Assembly (NCBI GenBank): GCA_905234005.1
Contig: CAJOFW010000082.1
Coordinates: 1-8,718, forward strand
DNA: 8,718 bases
Direction: 5' to 3'
DNA from: an uncultured Oscillospiraceae bacterium
Lineage (GTDB): Bacteria > Bacillota > Clostridia > Oscillospirales > Oscillospiraceae
This document shows positions 1-6,362 of the stretch, in pieces; the first letter of the stretch is position 1, and each line of letters starts with the position of its first letter. The notes under the pieces were generated by a model. The model was not told the origin of the DNA, did not search any database, and saw only the letters and a program-made list of their open reading frames with translations. The position numbers were made by a program, and so were the translations under genes.

Positions 1-1322
1 ACGTCGTTCCGGAACAGCGTATACCGCGCCTCGCGCCGGGCAAAATCGACGAAGGACTCGTCCACGACGAGCCTTGTACCGCTCTTATCGCAGATGTCCG
101 CCAGCTCCAGAAGCTCCGCCTCGGTCAGAAACGCTCCGCTCGGGTTGTCGGGGTTTATGATGACGAGGTTGTCGTTCGACCGGGCCGCTGCGCGCAGCTC
201 GTCCATGTCGAACCGGAAATCGTGCTTTGCGCCGGACAGCGGCACGATCTCGCAGTCGGGGAAGCAGCGGACGTACTCGTTGAACGCCGGGACGGACAGC
301 GCCGTTTTGCCGGTCATCGTGCGGCCGAGGGTGTTGATCAGCTCCGCCGCGCCGTTGCCGACGAGGAGGAACTCGTCCTTCACGCCGAACATCTTGCCGG
401 CCAGCAGCTTCTGGACGTACATGCCGGACGGGTAATCGGTCAGCAGCGTGTGATAGAAATACTCCATCTGCTCGACCATCTTCTTCGGCGGGAAGTAGGG
501 GTTCACGAGGTAGCAGAAATCGCGCAGGCCGACAAAGCGCCAGTAGCCGCCGAAGTGACACTCATAGGCGCGGAGGCGGTCGTCGTCTGAAGCGAACATC
601 GTGTTCGCGATGTCGAGATCCTGCACGTCGTCGATCTCGTACCACTTCATCGAACCCAGCTCGTACGCCCGGAGGCCGGCGAACGGCAGGTGCGCCAGCG
701 CCTTCAGCACCATCTCGTAATACTGGTTCGTGCCGTAGGCGCGGATGTAGGCGCTCAGAAACGGGATGTACTGGTCGGCGGAGAACTGACGGCTGAATTT
801 GTAGACGTTCACGGTCTTGTAGTAGCTGTCCGCGCTCGAGAAGCTGAAATCCTTCTTCTCGACGAATTCGCGGATGACGCCGTTCTCGTCCAGCAGCGTG
901 ACCGTGCCGTCCATCCAGTGCTCGTATTTGGCGACGGCGACCATGTTCGGCGCGTCCGCCTCGACAAGCTCGCGAATCAGACGCGGCTCGTAGATGAGGT
1001 CGGACTCGAGCAGGATCGTGTCGTCCGCCATGAGCTGTTCACGGGCCATGTAGAGCGAATAGATGTTGTTTGTCGTCGCGTAGTCCCGGTTCACGACGAA
1101 TTCAAGCTCGAGGTCGGAAAGCTTCTCCCGGGCGAACGCCATGAGCTTTTCGCCCTCGTAGCCGACGACGATGACAAATTTGCGTATGCCCGCCTCACGC
1201 AAGGCGTCCGCCGCGTGCTCGAGGAGTGTTTTTCCCCCGACGCGAACCATGCATTTTGTCTGGTTGTTCGTATACGCGCCGAGGCGTTTGCCCATACCGG
1301 CGGCCAGCATCAGTGCCTGCAT
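1..1322 (-). CDS. Bifunctional LicC/PntC-like nucleotidyltransferase fused to a fold-type I PLP aminotransferase/decarboxylase (partial, cut by left edge)
   Basis: The visible 440 residues carry two enzymes. Residues 1-250 form a sugar-phosphate-type nucleotidyltransferase. It has the nucleotide-binding loop LAAGMGKRLG (6-15), Lys23 in QTKCM, TNNIYSLY (84-91) as in LicC-type choline-phosphate cytidylyltransferases, Asp108 in LLESDLIY, and EIDDVQDL (229-236) as the second metal site. From about 255 a class I/II PLP enzyme of HisC/CobD type begins, with GNGAAELIN (322-330), NPDNPSG (400-406) and VVDESFVDF (429-437). The PLP-binding lysine lies beyond the window. The start ATG at 1322 has GGGGAG eight bases upstream, and the first strand follows at once. 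The gene begins 21 bases after the GNAT stop, so it is probably in the same operon. The family of such fusions makes cytidylyl-activated small amines: PntC-transaminase fusions for 2-aminoethylphosphonate, and FrbH for an aminopropylphosphonate. CTP use and the substrate are inferred; transamination versus decarboxylation cannot be decided here. Confidence 0.88.
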   Translation of the reverse strand, partial: MQALMLAAGMGKRLGAYTNNQTKCMVRVGGKTLLEHAADALREAGIRKFVIVVGYEGEKLMAFAREKLSDLELEFVVNRDYATTNNIYSLYMAREQLMADDTILLESDLIYEPRLIRELVEADAPNMVAVAKYEHWMDGTVTLLDENGVIREFVEKKDFSFSSADSYYKTVNVYKFSRQFSADQYIPFLSAYIRAYGTNQYYEMVLKALAHLPFAGLRAYELGSMKWYEIDDVQDLDIANTMFASDDDRLRAYECHFGGYWRFVGLRDFCYLVNPYFPPKKMVEQMEYFYHTLLTDYPSGMYVQKLLAGKMFGVKDEFLLVGNGAAELINTLGRTMTGKTALSVPAFNEYVRCFPDCEIVPLSGAKHDFRFDMDELRAAARSNDNLVIINPDNPSGAFLTEAELLELADICDKSGTRLVVDESFVDFARREARYTLFRND

Positions 1323-1343
1323 ATCAATTGCTCCCCGATTCGA

Positions 1344-2147
1344 TCAGTCTTCCCGGATCAGCCGTGCGTAGAGGCCGAGGAAGGTATAGCCCATTTTGCG
1401 ATGCAGCGACAGCGTGTTCTCGTTGTCCGCGCCGAGGAACGCGAGACCGCGTTTGCCCTCGTTTTTCACGAGGTTCCAGGTGCTCGCGGTGATGGCCCGG
1501 CCCAGACCGTGGCCGCGCATATCGGGGTCGGTCACGAGGCCGTTGATGACGCCGAATTCCTCCGTCTCGGCGCTGAGGGCGTTCGTCGCGACGAGGCGGC
1601 CCTCCGCCGTGCGCATGACGAACAGCCGGCCGAAGCCCTCCCGGATGCGGCGGATGAGCGATTCGCACAGGCCGTCGTAGGTGTAGACCGTGTTGTAGAT
1701 GTGCTCCTTCATCATGAGCGACGCGATCTCGGGCACGTCCGCCTCGCCGGCGGGCTGCACCTCGAGGTCGCTCTTGCCGTCCATGAGCTTGTCCGCCGTG
1801 ATGATGTGGCTCAGCTCGTAGGTGTATTTCCCGGCGGGCAGGGCCGGGACGAGCGGGTCGATGTTCGCCTGCGTGCCCGTCACGACCTTGGGGTCAAGCT
1901 CGGCGATCAGGGCGAGGACGTCGTCCTTCGGGCAGACCGTCCGGCTGTAGAGGTGCAGCGCGTCGTAATAGCGGTACATGACGCCCTCGAGCGCGCCGGA
2001 CTCGTCCTCGCACACCCACAGGCCGACGCCGTCGCCCTGCGTGCCGCACTCGATGAGATCCATGTAGAGGTAGAAGCATATGACCTTGTCCGCGCCGATG
2101 TATTCCACGACGCGGGGGATGCTGGCGTCATCGCATTTTCTGAGCAT
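1344..2147 (-). CDS. GNAT family acetyltransferase, translationally coupled to the YidC-fusion gene
   Basis: This 267-residue cytoplasmic protein has a GNAT domain in its C-terminal half (about 128-267). The acetyl-CoA-binding motif is VTDPDMRGHGLGRA (205-218), whose RGHGLG matches the Q/R-x-x-G-x-G/A signature. The usual last helix NTLSLHRKMGY (244-254) is also present. The N-terminal 125 residues have no motif I can name; their length fits a degenerate second GNAT fold, as in two-domain members. The stop of the upstream gene (TAA, 2150-2152) is two bases before this ATG, and the AGGAGG ribosome binding site lies inside the last codons of that gene. Translation of the two is therefore probably coupled. 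The acceptor is unknown. The amine that the downstream nucleotidyltransferase/PLP enzyme would make or activate is a reasonable candidate, because N-acetylation of a CMP-linked aminophosphonate is known (FrbF). This is inference only. Confidence 0.88.
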   Translation of the reverse strand: MLRKCDDASIPRVVEYIGADKVICFYLYMDLIECGTQGDGVGLWVCEDESGALEGVMYRYYDALHLYSRTVCPKDDVLALIAELDPKVVTGTQANIDPLVPALPAGKYTYELSHIITADKLMDGKSDLEVQPAGEADVPEIASLMMKEHIYNTVYTYDGLCESLIRRIREGFGRLFVMRTAEGRLVATNALSAETEEFGVINGLVTDPDMRGHGLGRAITASTWNLVKNEGKRGLAFLGADNENTLSLHRKMGYTFLGLYARLIRED

Positions 2148-2149
2148 GA

Positions 2150-4042
2150 TTATTCCTCCTGTTTCTGCTTTTTCTGGTTCTCGACCATGCGGCCGATCAG
2201 GTACTGCGCGCCGTATTTGCCGCTCTCGCCGAAGTGGTACAGCCGCTCACGGCGGACGTTCTCGAGAACCTCCTCGTATTCGGCGCGGTGTGTGAGCATA
2301 TAGCCGACGGCCTCCGCGCCCTTCTCCCGGGCGTCCGCCGGGTCGATGGCCATGCCGATGATCGAGCGGATGCGGTCGTCCGGCGCGTACTTCGCGACGT
2401 CCTCCTCGGTCCACGCGTCGTTCACGATCTTGCGGGGGGTGTTTATGAACAGCACGGGCTTTTTCGTCGCGACGGCGTACTCGTAGCCGATGTTCGACCA
2501 GTCGGTCACGACGAGGTCGGACGAGAACACCGTCTCGTTCGAGCTGAAATTGAGCTGGAAGCGGAAGCGGTCGGCGGGATAGTCCGCGCATTCACGCATA
2601 TGCTCGTCCAGCCGCTGGGGGAAGCGGCGGATGTACTGCGGGTGCGGCCGGACGGTCACGTCATAGCCCGCCGCGAGAAGCGGCTCGCACAGGTCGGTCA
2701 GGCACGAGTCGAGGATGTTCCCCTCCTGCCACGACGGGGCGATCAGGATCGTCTTCGGGTCGTGCTCGACCTTCTCCATCGCGTCGTACTGCGCCGCCAT
2801 GTTGTCGATGACGCCGTAGCCGCAGGGCACCATCTTCTGATCCTTCAGCCCCTTTTCCCTGTTCCAGCCGCGCATTTCGGTCTCAAAGCCCGGCGTCGGG
2901 GTCAGAAGCGTGTCGAAGTGATCGAGCGCGCCCCTGCGCAGCGTGATGAGGCCGGAGAACATGCCGTGGAACACGTAGACGTATTCGACGTCCTTGCGCA
3001 CATAGCTGCGTTTGAAATGGTACGTGTCGAGGTCGGGCATCGTCATGACGACCATGTCCGCGTCCATCTTCATGAACAGCGTGATGAGCCGGCGCTCGCC
3101 GATGTAATACGGGCGGATGCGCGGCTCCTTTTCGGCAATCGCGAAGATCTGGTCGTCCGGGTCGCTCGTGACGTAGTGGATGACGACGTTCGTGCGGCGC
3201 AGCAGCTCCTCGATGATATTCTGGAAATACTTATAAAACCCGCTCGCCTCGGAGTAGAACACAAGCCGCTTGTTCGCGACGCGGAAGAACGCCTTGTAAT
3301 CGGCCTTCTCGCGTTTTTTCAGCTCCTTCGTCTGCTCCTGCCCGAACTGGTCGAGCGCCTCGAGCGCCTTCCGGCTCTCGGCGAGGGCGTCGTAATCGAC
3401 GTATTTTTTCGGCGGCATGATGAGGTTGCAGGCGAGCTGGACGAGGATCGAGAACAGGTTTGAGAAGATCCAGTACAGCGCGACGCCGGCGGACACAAAT
3501 ATGCCGAGGATGAACGAGATCGCGATCGAAATGCCGTTCGTTGTCATCTGCTCGGCGCGGCTCTGCTCGCGCTGGAGGGGGTTGATGCGGTTCTGCGCGA
3601 TGCTCAGCGCGATGGCGGCAAGACCGGCGCCGAGGGGCATAAACCACGTCCAGCCGCCGTCGTTTATGGGGACAAGCCCGAGACTGGCGGCCCGGCCCGT
3701 GTCGGCGATGTTGTGGATGGTGCCGATGAGACCGAGCAGAATGATGATCTGGATGGCGAGCGGGATCATGCTCAGAAGCGGGTGATAATGCTCCCGCTTG
3801 AACAGCGCCGCCTGCTCGTCGCCGATGCGCTCGTTATCGCCGTAATACCTGGCCTTGATGCGGTTCGTCTCCGGCATGATGGAAACGACCTTCAGCCCGT
3901 TCGCGTTCGTCCAGAGCGATACCGGCATCAGCAGTATCTTCGTCAGAAGCGTAAACAGCGCAATGGCGGCCACCCAGTTCGGAACGAGCGCATAGCACCA
4001 GTCCATCACATAGCCGAAAATGTTGGCAAGAAAACTAATCAT
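2150..4042 (-). CDS. YidC/Oxa1 membrane insertase domain fused to a CDP-glycerol glycerophosphotransferase (TagB/TagF-like)
   Basis: This is a 630-residue fusion. Residues 1-210 are a YidC/Oxa1 core: a first helix with FTLLTKILLMP (30-40), the cytoplasmic hairpin (MPETNRIKARYYGD, 56-69), HPLLSMIPLAIQI (87-99), and a late helix with SAGVALYWIFSNLFSILVQ (184-202). Lys35 sits where the conserved groove arginine of YidC is found; clostridial YidC often has Lys there. No signal peptide or lipobox precedes it. A charged linker (about 212-250) leads to a Glyphos_transf-like GT-B domain (about 255-615) with FHG (358-360), KTILIAPSWQE (430-440), VRPHP (464-468) and SSDLVVTDWSNIGYEYA (507-523), which parallel the conserved stretches of TagB/TagF. 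The C-terminus of a YidC core faces the cytosol, where CDP-linked donors are found, so the topology agrees. ATG 4042 has GAAGGA 11 bases upstream. The transfer of glycerol phosphate, rather than another CDP-linked group, is unproven. An anchor-only role for the YidC part is the main alternative. Confidence 0.92.
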   Translation of the reverse strand: MISFLANIFGYVMDWCYALVPNWVAAIALFTLLTKILLMPVSLWTNANGLKVVSIMPETNRIKARYYGDNERIGDEQAALFKREHYHPLLSMIPLAIQIIILLGLIGTIHNIADTGRAASLGLVPINDGGWTWFMPLGAGLAAIALSIAQNRINPLQREQSRAEQMTTNGISIAISFILGIFVSAGVALYWIFSNLFSILVQLACNLIMPPKKYVDYDALAESRKALEALDQFGQEQTKELKKREKADYKAFFRVANKRLVFYSEASGFYKYFQNIIEELLRRTNVVIHYVTSDPDDQIFAIAEKEPRIRPYYIGERRLITLFMKMDADMVVMTMPDLDTYHFKRSYVRKDVEYVYVFHGMFSGLITLRRGALDHFDTLLTPTPGFETEMRGWNREKGLKDQKMVPCGYGVIDNMAAQYDAMEKVEHDPKTILIAPSWQEGNILDSCLTDLCEPLLAAGYDVTVRPHPQYIRRFPQRLDEHMRECADYPADRFRFQLNFSSNETVFSSDLVVTDWSNIGYEYAVATKKPVLFINTPRKIVNDAWTEEDVAKYAPDDRIRSIIGMAIDPADAREKGAEAVGYMLTHRAEYEEVLENVRRERLYHFGESGKYGAQYLIGRMVENQKKQKQEE

Positions 4043-4053
4043 ATTCGTGTCTG

Positions 4054-4059
4054 TCCTTC
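4054..4059 (-). promoter_or_regulatory. Ribosome binding site of the YidC-fusion gene
   Basis: Read on the minus strand this is GAAGGA, 11 bases before the ATG at 4042. The spacing is slightly long, but no other in-frame start precedes the first YidC helix. The bases just upstream (4060-4100) are richer in A/T than the rest of the window and include TTGACA and CATAAT side by side on the minus strand. They are not spaced as a -35/-10 pair, so I do not call a promoter here. Confidence 0.5.
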
Positions 4060-4101
4060 AAAACATTATGTGTCAATTATCAGTTCGGAAAAACCAATCC
4101 A

Positions 4102-4200
4102 CCGTCGAGGTTCTTTCGCGCGGCCAGGTTGAGGGAGGGAAGCTGTACTGAAGTACAGCGACCGAGCGAAACAACGCCATGCGGAGAAAGTCCCGGCCTG
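4102..4200. repeat. Palindromic repeat element, copy 1 of 2 in tandem
   Basis: This is a 99-bp imperfect palindrome. A central hairpin CTGTACTGAAGTACAG (4143-4158) sits between outer arms 4117-4124 (CGCGCGGC) and 4176-4183 (GCCATGCG), which pair with six Watson-Crick pairs, one G-T and one mismatch. Its core 4129-4172 matches 4227-4270 of copy 2 at 43 of 44 positions, and its ends also align, with an offset of 96 to 98 bases. It lies between two genes read in the same direction and does not enter either. No transposase is near. It resembles REP/MITE-type interspersed palindromes, but I cannot assign it to a named family. Confidence 0.85.
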
Positions 4201-4298
4201 TCGAGGGATTTTTTCGTGTGGCTAAGTTGAGCGAGGGAAGCTGTACTGAAGTACAGCGACCGAGCGAAACGCCGCCACACGGAAAAAGACCCGACAGG
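4197..4298. repeat. Palindromic repeat element, copy 2 of 2 in tandem
   Basis: This copy is a better palindrome than copy 1. CCTGTCG (4197-4203) pairs with CGACAGG (4292-4298), a T-run faces an A-run, CGTGTGGC (4215-4222) pairs perfectly with GCCACACG (4274-4281), and the centre is the hairpin CTGTACTGAAGTACAG (4241-4256). It shares its first four bases with the end of copy 1. It starts eight bases past the sulfatase stop, so it forms the 3' end of that transcript. There is no U-run directly after the stem on the minus strand, so it is not a classical terminator, although it could still protect or end the mRNA. Confidence 0.87.
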
Positions 4299-4306
4299 AG
4301 ACAGGA

Positions 4307-6106
4307 TTAGTAGAAGGAGTCGTATAACGGCTGTATCTCATCCGCCACGCCGTAGTTGTACCAATACCGCTCCTTATACAAAATCGTGTTCCGGTCGCCC
4401 ACGTAGTGGAAGACGCCGAAGACGTTGTAGCGCTCAAAGCCGTTGGCCTCCGCGTCCCACTGGTCGAGGTTGCCGATCCACTCCACGTCGGGATAGCTGC
4501 GCATATAGCCCCAGACACGGGTCGTGCGGACGCGGTAGTCGCCCTCGTCCCAGTCGAAGAACGTCGTGCCGTAGTCGCTGTAATCCTCGCCGAGCGCCCA
4601 GAGGATCGTGGGCATCACGTCCTCCTGCGCCACGGGGGCGTGGGATACCTCCATCTCGTCCCGTGTCTCGCCGGGGAGCTTGATCATTCCGACGGTCTGG
4701 AAGCACTCGAAATAGCCGTGGTCGGCGGAGATGATGATCGTCGCGTCGTCGTAGACGCCGGCCTCCTTCATGCCCTCGAAGAACGCCTTGAGCATCATGA
4801 GATAGCCGTGCAGGGCGGTCGGGCGGTCGGTATCCTCCTCGTCGCAGAGGTAGCCGTCGTAGTCGACGACGTAGGGGAAGTGCGCGCCTGCCATGTGGTA
4901 CCAGTTGAAGACCTTGTGGTCGTCCGTCAGCGTTATGCCCCGCTGCTCGAGCGTGGAGAGGAAGTCGTAGTTGATTGTGAGCTTCGTCACGCCCTGAAAG
5001 CTCGAAAGATCGAGTATGCCGCCCGTGGAGACGCATACCTCGCCCTTGAGGATGATCGGGAAATAGCGGTACAGCGACATATCGAGCACGAACTCGTAAA
5101 ACAGCGGCGTGATGACGAGCCGTCCGGCCTCGACGACGTTGTCCGCCTTGCCGAGCAGATTCTCCGCGCCGAGGCCGGCGTAGTTGGCCTCGAGGAAGAG
5201 ATTGGCGGCGAAGCCGTTGTCGTGCAGGGCGTCGTAGAAGCCCTCCGCCGACTCGCTGTGCCACGCGTTGTACACCGCCTCGCGTGTCGGGATCGTCGTG
5301 TCGAAATACTGGTGCGTGCCGAGGTACATCAGCGACGGGAACGTGAACGAGTAGCAGGACGACATGTTGTCGTAGTACAGGAAGTCCTTGAAGATCTCCC
5401 GGATCTCAGGGTCGTTTTCCATCTGCTCCTCGAAGATCAGGGGGTTGAACTGGTCGAGGGTGATGAGGAGGATGTTCTCGTCCGTGGAGAACGTGTAGAT
5501 GTCCTCGCCGTTCAGCTGGTAGTTCGGCGTGCTGTTGTCACGGGGGACCCAGGTGACGATGAGCGCCATCGTCTGCGCCACGACGAGCGCGAGGCTCGCA
5601 ATCAGCGTGACAAGCCGTGCCTGCTCGGGGAAGATGATCGCGAGCACCGTGAGAACGACGGTCACGCCGATCCAGATCGCGAGATTGATCCAGGTCTGCG
5701 TCTCCACGGTGTGCCAGTCGAACGTGTTGCCGTCGAGCGTGATGAGCACGTCGCCGTTTAGGATCGCGCCCTGAAAATACAGCAGAATCGCGAGGGAGAA
5801 CAAAATCCCCATCGCGAGGCCGCGCGCCCTGCCCGGAATCAGCGCGAACACCGCCGCGATCACGACGGACGCCCCGAGTGTGATGAGCCCGAACACCGGC
5901 AGCAGATCACCGGCCGAGAACGTCAGATACGCGTGATTCGCGTTCACGATGTCGAGCGGGCCGAAGAAGCCGACCGTGTAGCAGATCAGAAACGCCGGCG
6001 CCAGAAGCACGAGAAACCGGCGCAGCCAGCTCTTCCAGTAGCCGCCGCCGGGCTTTTCTCCGGGCGACGGGGTCTTTTCGTTGCGGGTGGCTGTGTTGTC
6101 GTTCAT
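4307..6106 (-). CDS. LtaS-like membrane sulfatase/phosphoglycerol transferase family protein
   Basis: The 599-residue protein has five predicted membrane helices (about 29-49, 65-91, 96-114, 137-159, 164-187), then an extracellular sulfatase-superfamily domain, as in lipoteichoic acid synthases. Visible active-site elements are NILLITLDQF (211-220, Asp218), SFTFPSL (253-259, with Thr255 at the place of the sulfatase nucleophile), HMAGAHFPY (404-412, His409), SADHGYF (460-466, Asp462 and His463) and SHAP (488-491, His489). A Thr nucleophile, as in LtaS and EptA, suggests phosphotransfer or phosphohydrolysis rather than sulfate-ester cleavage, because true sulfatases need Cys or Ser for formylglycine. 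A longer reading frame reaches 6301, but the start at 6106 is preferred: GGAGGG lies nine bases upstream, and the extra 65 residues are low-complexity and Arg-rich. The gene has its own promoter and faces the same way as the YidC-fusion operon. The exact substrate is unknown. Confidence 0.9.
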   Translation of the reverse strand: MNDNTATRNEKTPSPGEKPGGGYWKSWLRRFLVLLAPAFLICYTVGFFGPLDIVNANHAYLTFSAGDLLPVFGLITLGASVVIAAVFALIPGRARGLAMGILFSLAILLYFQGAILNGDVLITLDGNTFDWHTVETQTWINLAIWIGVTVVLTVLAIIFPEQARLVTLIASLALVVAQTMALIVTWVPRDNSTPNYQLNGEDIYTFSTDENILLITLDQFNPLIFEEQMENDPEIREIFKDFLYYDNMSSCYSFTFPSLMYLGTHQYFDTTIPTREAVYNAWHSESAEGFYDALHDNGFAANLFLEANYAGLGAENLLGKADNVVEAGRLVITPLFYEFVLDMSLYRYFPIILKGEVCVSTGGILDLSSFQGVTKLTINYDFLSTLEQRGITLTDDHKVFNWYHMAGAHFPYVVDYDGYLCDEEDTDRPTALHGYLMMLKAFFEGMKEAGVYDDATIIISADHGYFECFQTVGMIKLPGETRDEMEVSHAPVAQEDVMPTILWALGEDYSDYGTTFFDWDEGDYRVRTTRVWGYMRSYPDVEWIGNLDQWDAEANGFERYNVFGVFHYVGDRNTILYKERYWYNYGVADEIQPLYDSFY

Positions 6107-6115
6107 GAAAAGCAT

Positions 6116-6121
6116 CCCTCC
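6116..6121 (-). promoter_or_regulatory. Ribosome binding site that decides the sulfatase start
   Basis: The minus strand reads GGAGGG, then ATGCTTTTC, then ATG. The first of these ATGs touches the Shine-Dalgarno sequence and is too close to be used. The second, at 6106, has a nine-base spacing and opens a normal short cytoplasmic tail before the first membrane helix. Confidence 0.75.
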
Positions 6122-6150
6122 GTGATGATTGCGTCCGCCTCTCCGCCGCC

Positions 6151-6185
6151 GCCGGGCGAAAGAGCGTCCGCGCCCCTTTCCCGGC
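6151..6185 (-). promoter_or_regulatory. Hairpin in the 5' leader of the sulfatase mRNA
   Basis: GCCGGG (6151-6156) pairs with CCCGGC (6180-6185), AAAG (6159-6162) pairs with CTTT (6176-6179) across a two-base bulge, and a three-pair inner stem closes a four-base loop. The promoter at 6206-6234 would start RNA near 6199, so the hairpin lies within about 14 bases of the 5' end. No U-run follows, so it is not an attenuator of the intrinsic type. It may protect the mRNA, or it may be a chance product of the high GC. Confidence 0.45.
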
Positions 6186-6205
6186 ATACAGGTACACATT
6201 ATGTA

Positions 6206-6234
6206 ATAATAGCATGATTCAAGCCGGAATACAA
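6206..6234 (-). promoter_or_regulatory. Sigma-A-type promoter for the sulfatase gene
   Basis: On the minus strand the -35 is TTGTAT (6229-6234) and the -10 is TATTAT (6206-6211), with a 17-base spacer and an extended TGC just before the -10. This would give a leader of about 90 bases before the ATG at 6106. Confidence 0.65.
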
Positions 6235-6285
6235 CCACCCGGCCGGGTTCTTTTCCGCATTTTTCCCACCGGTACAAGTTGCCTA

Positions 6286-6314
6286 TTGACGGAAGGCGCA
6301 AAAAATTTTATAAT
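6286..6314 (+). promoter_or_regulatory. Strong sigma-A-type promoter for the acyltransferase gene
   Basis: TTGACG (6286-6291) and TATAAT (6309-6314) are separated by exactly 17 bases that include an A/T run. It is close to the consensus and divergent from the sulfatase promoter; the two -35 boxes are about 50 bases apart. Transcription would start near 6321, about 40 bases before the ATG. Confidence 0.82.
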
Positions 6315-6362
6315 TTACCCTGTCGGTTCGCGCCGGCAAACGCAATACAGAAGGAGAATACC

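Noticed and set aside
690..2303. Long plus-strand frame of 537 codons
   Set aside because: It runs antisense to the nucleotidyltransferase/PLP and GNAT genes, whose motifs are clear. Its Val/Arg/Asp/His-rich content is what the reverse complement of GC-rich genes gives.
2234..3463. Long plus-strand frame of 409 codons
   Set aside because: It is antisense to the YidC fusion, with the same biased composition and no recognisable motif or ribosome binding site.
4080..4280. Minus-strand 66-codon frame across the repeats
   Set aside because: It is only the translation of the two tandem palindromes; its two halves repeat each other. It has no ribosome binding site and no protein-like features.
4102..4298. 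CRISPR array
   Set aside because: There are only two repeats of about 100 bp that abut with no unique spacer, each a long palindrome; there is no cas gene nearby.
4197..4298. Intrinsic terminator of the sulfatase gene
   Set aside because: The stem is long and directly after the stop, but on the minus strand it ends in A residues rather than a U-run, so I list it only as a repeat.
4406..5761. Long plus-strand frame of 451 codons
   Set aside because: It is a shadow of the sulfatase gene on the opposite strand, where membrane helices and active-site motifs are visible.
6107..6301. N-terminal extension of the sulfatase by 65 residues
   Set aside because: The extension covers the promoter and leader hairpin, is Arg-rich without domain features, and lacks a good ribosome binding site; the ATG at 6106 has one.
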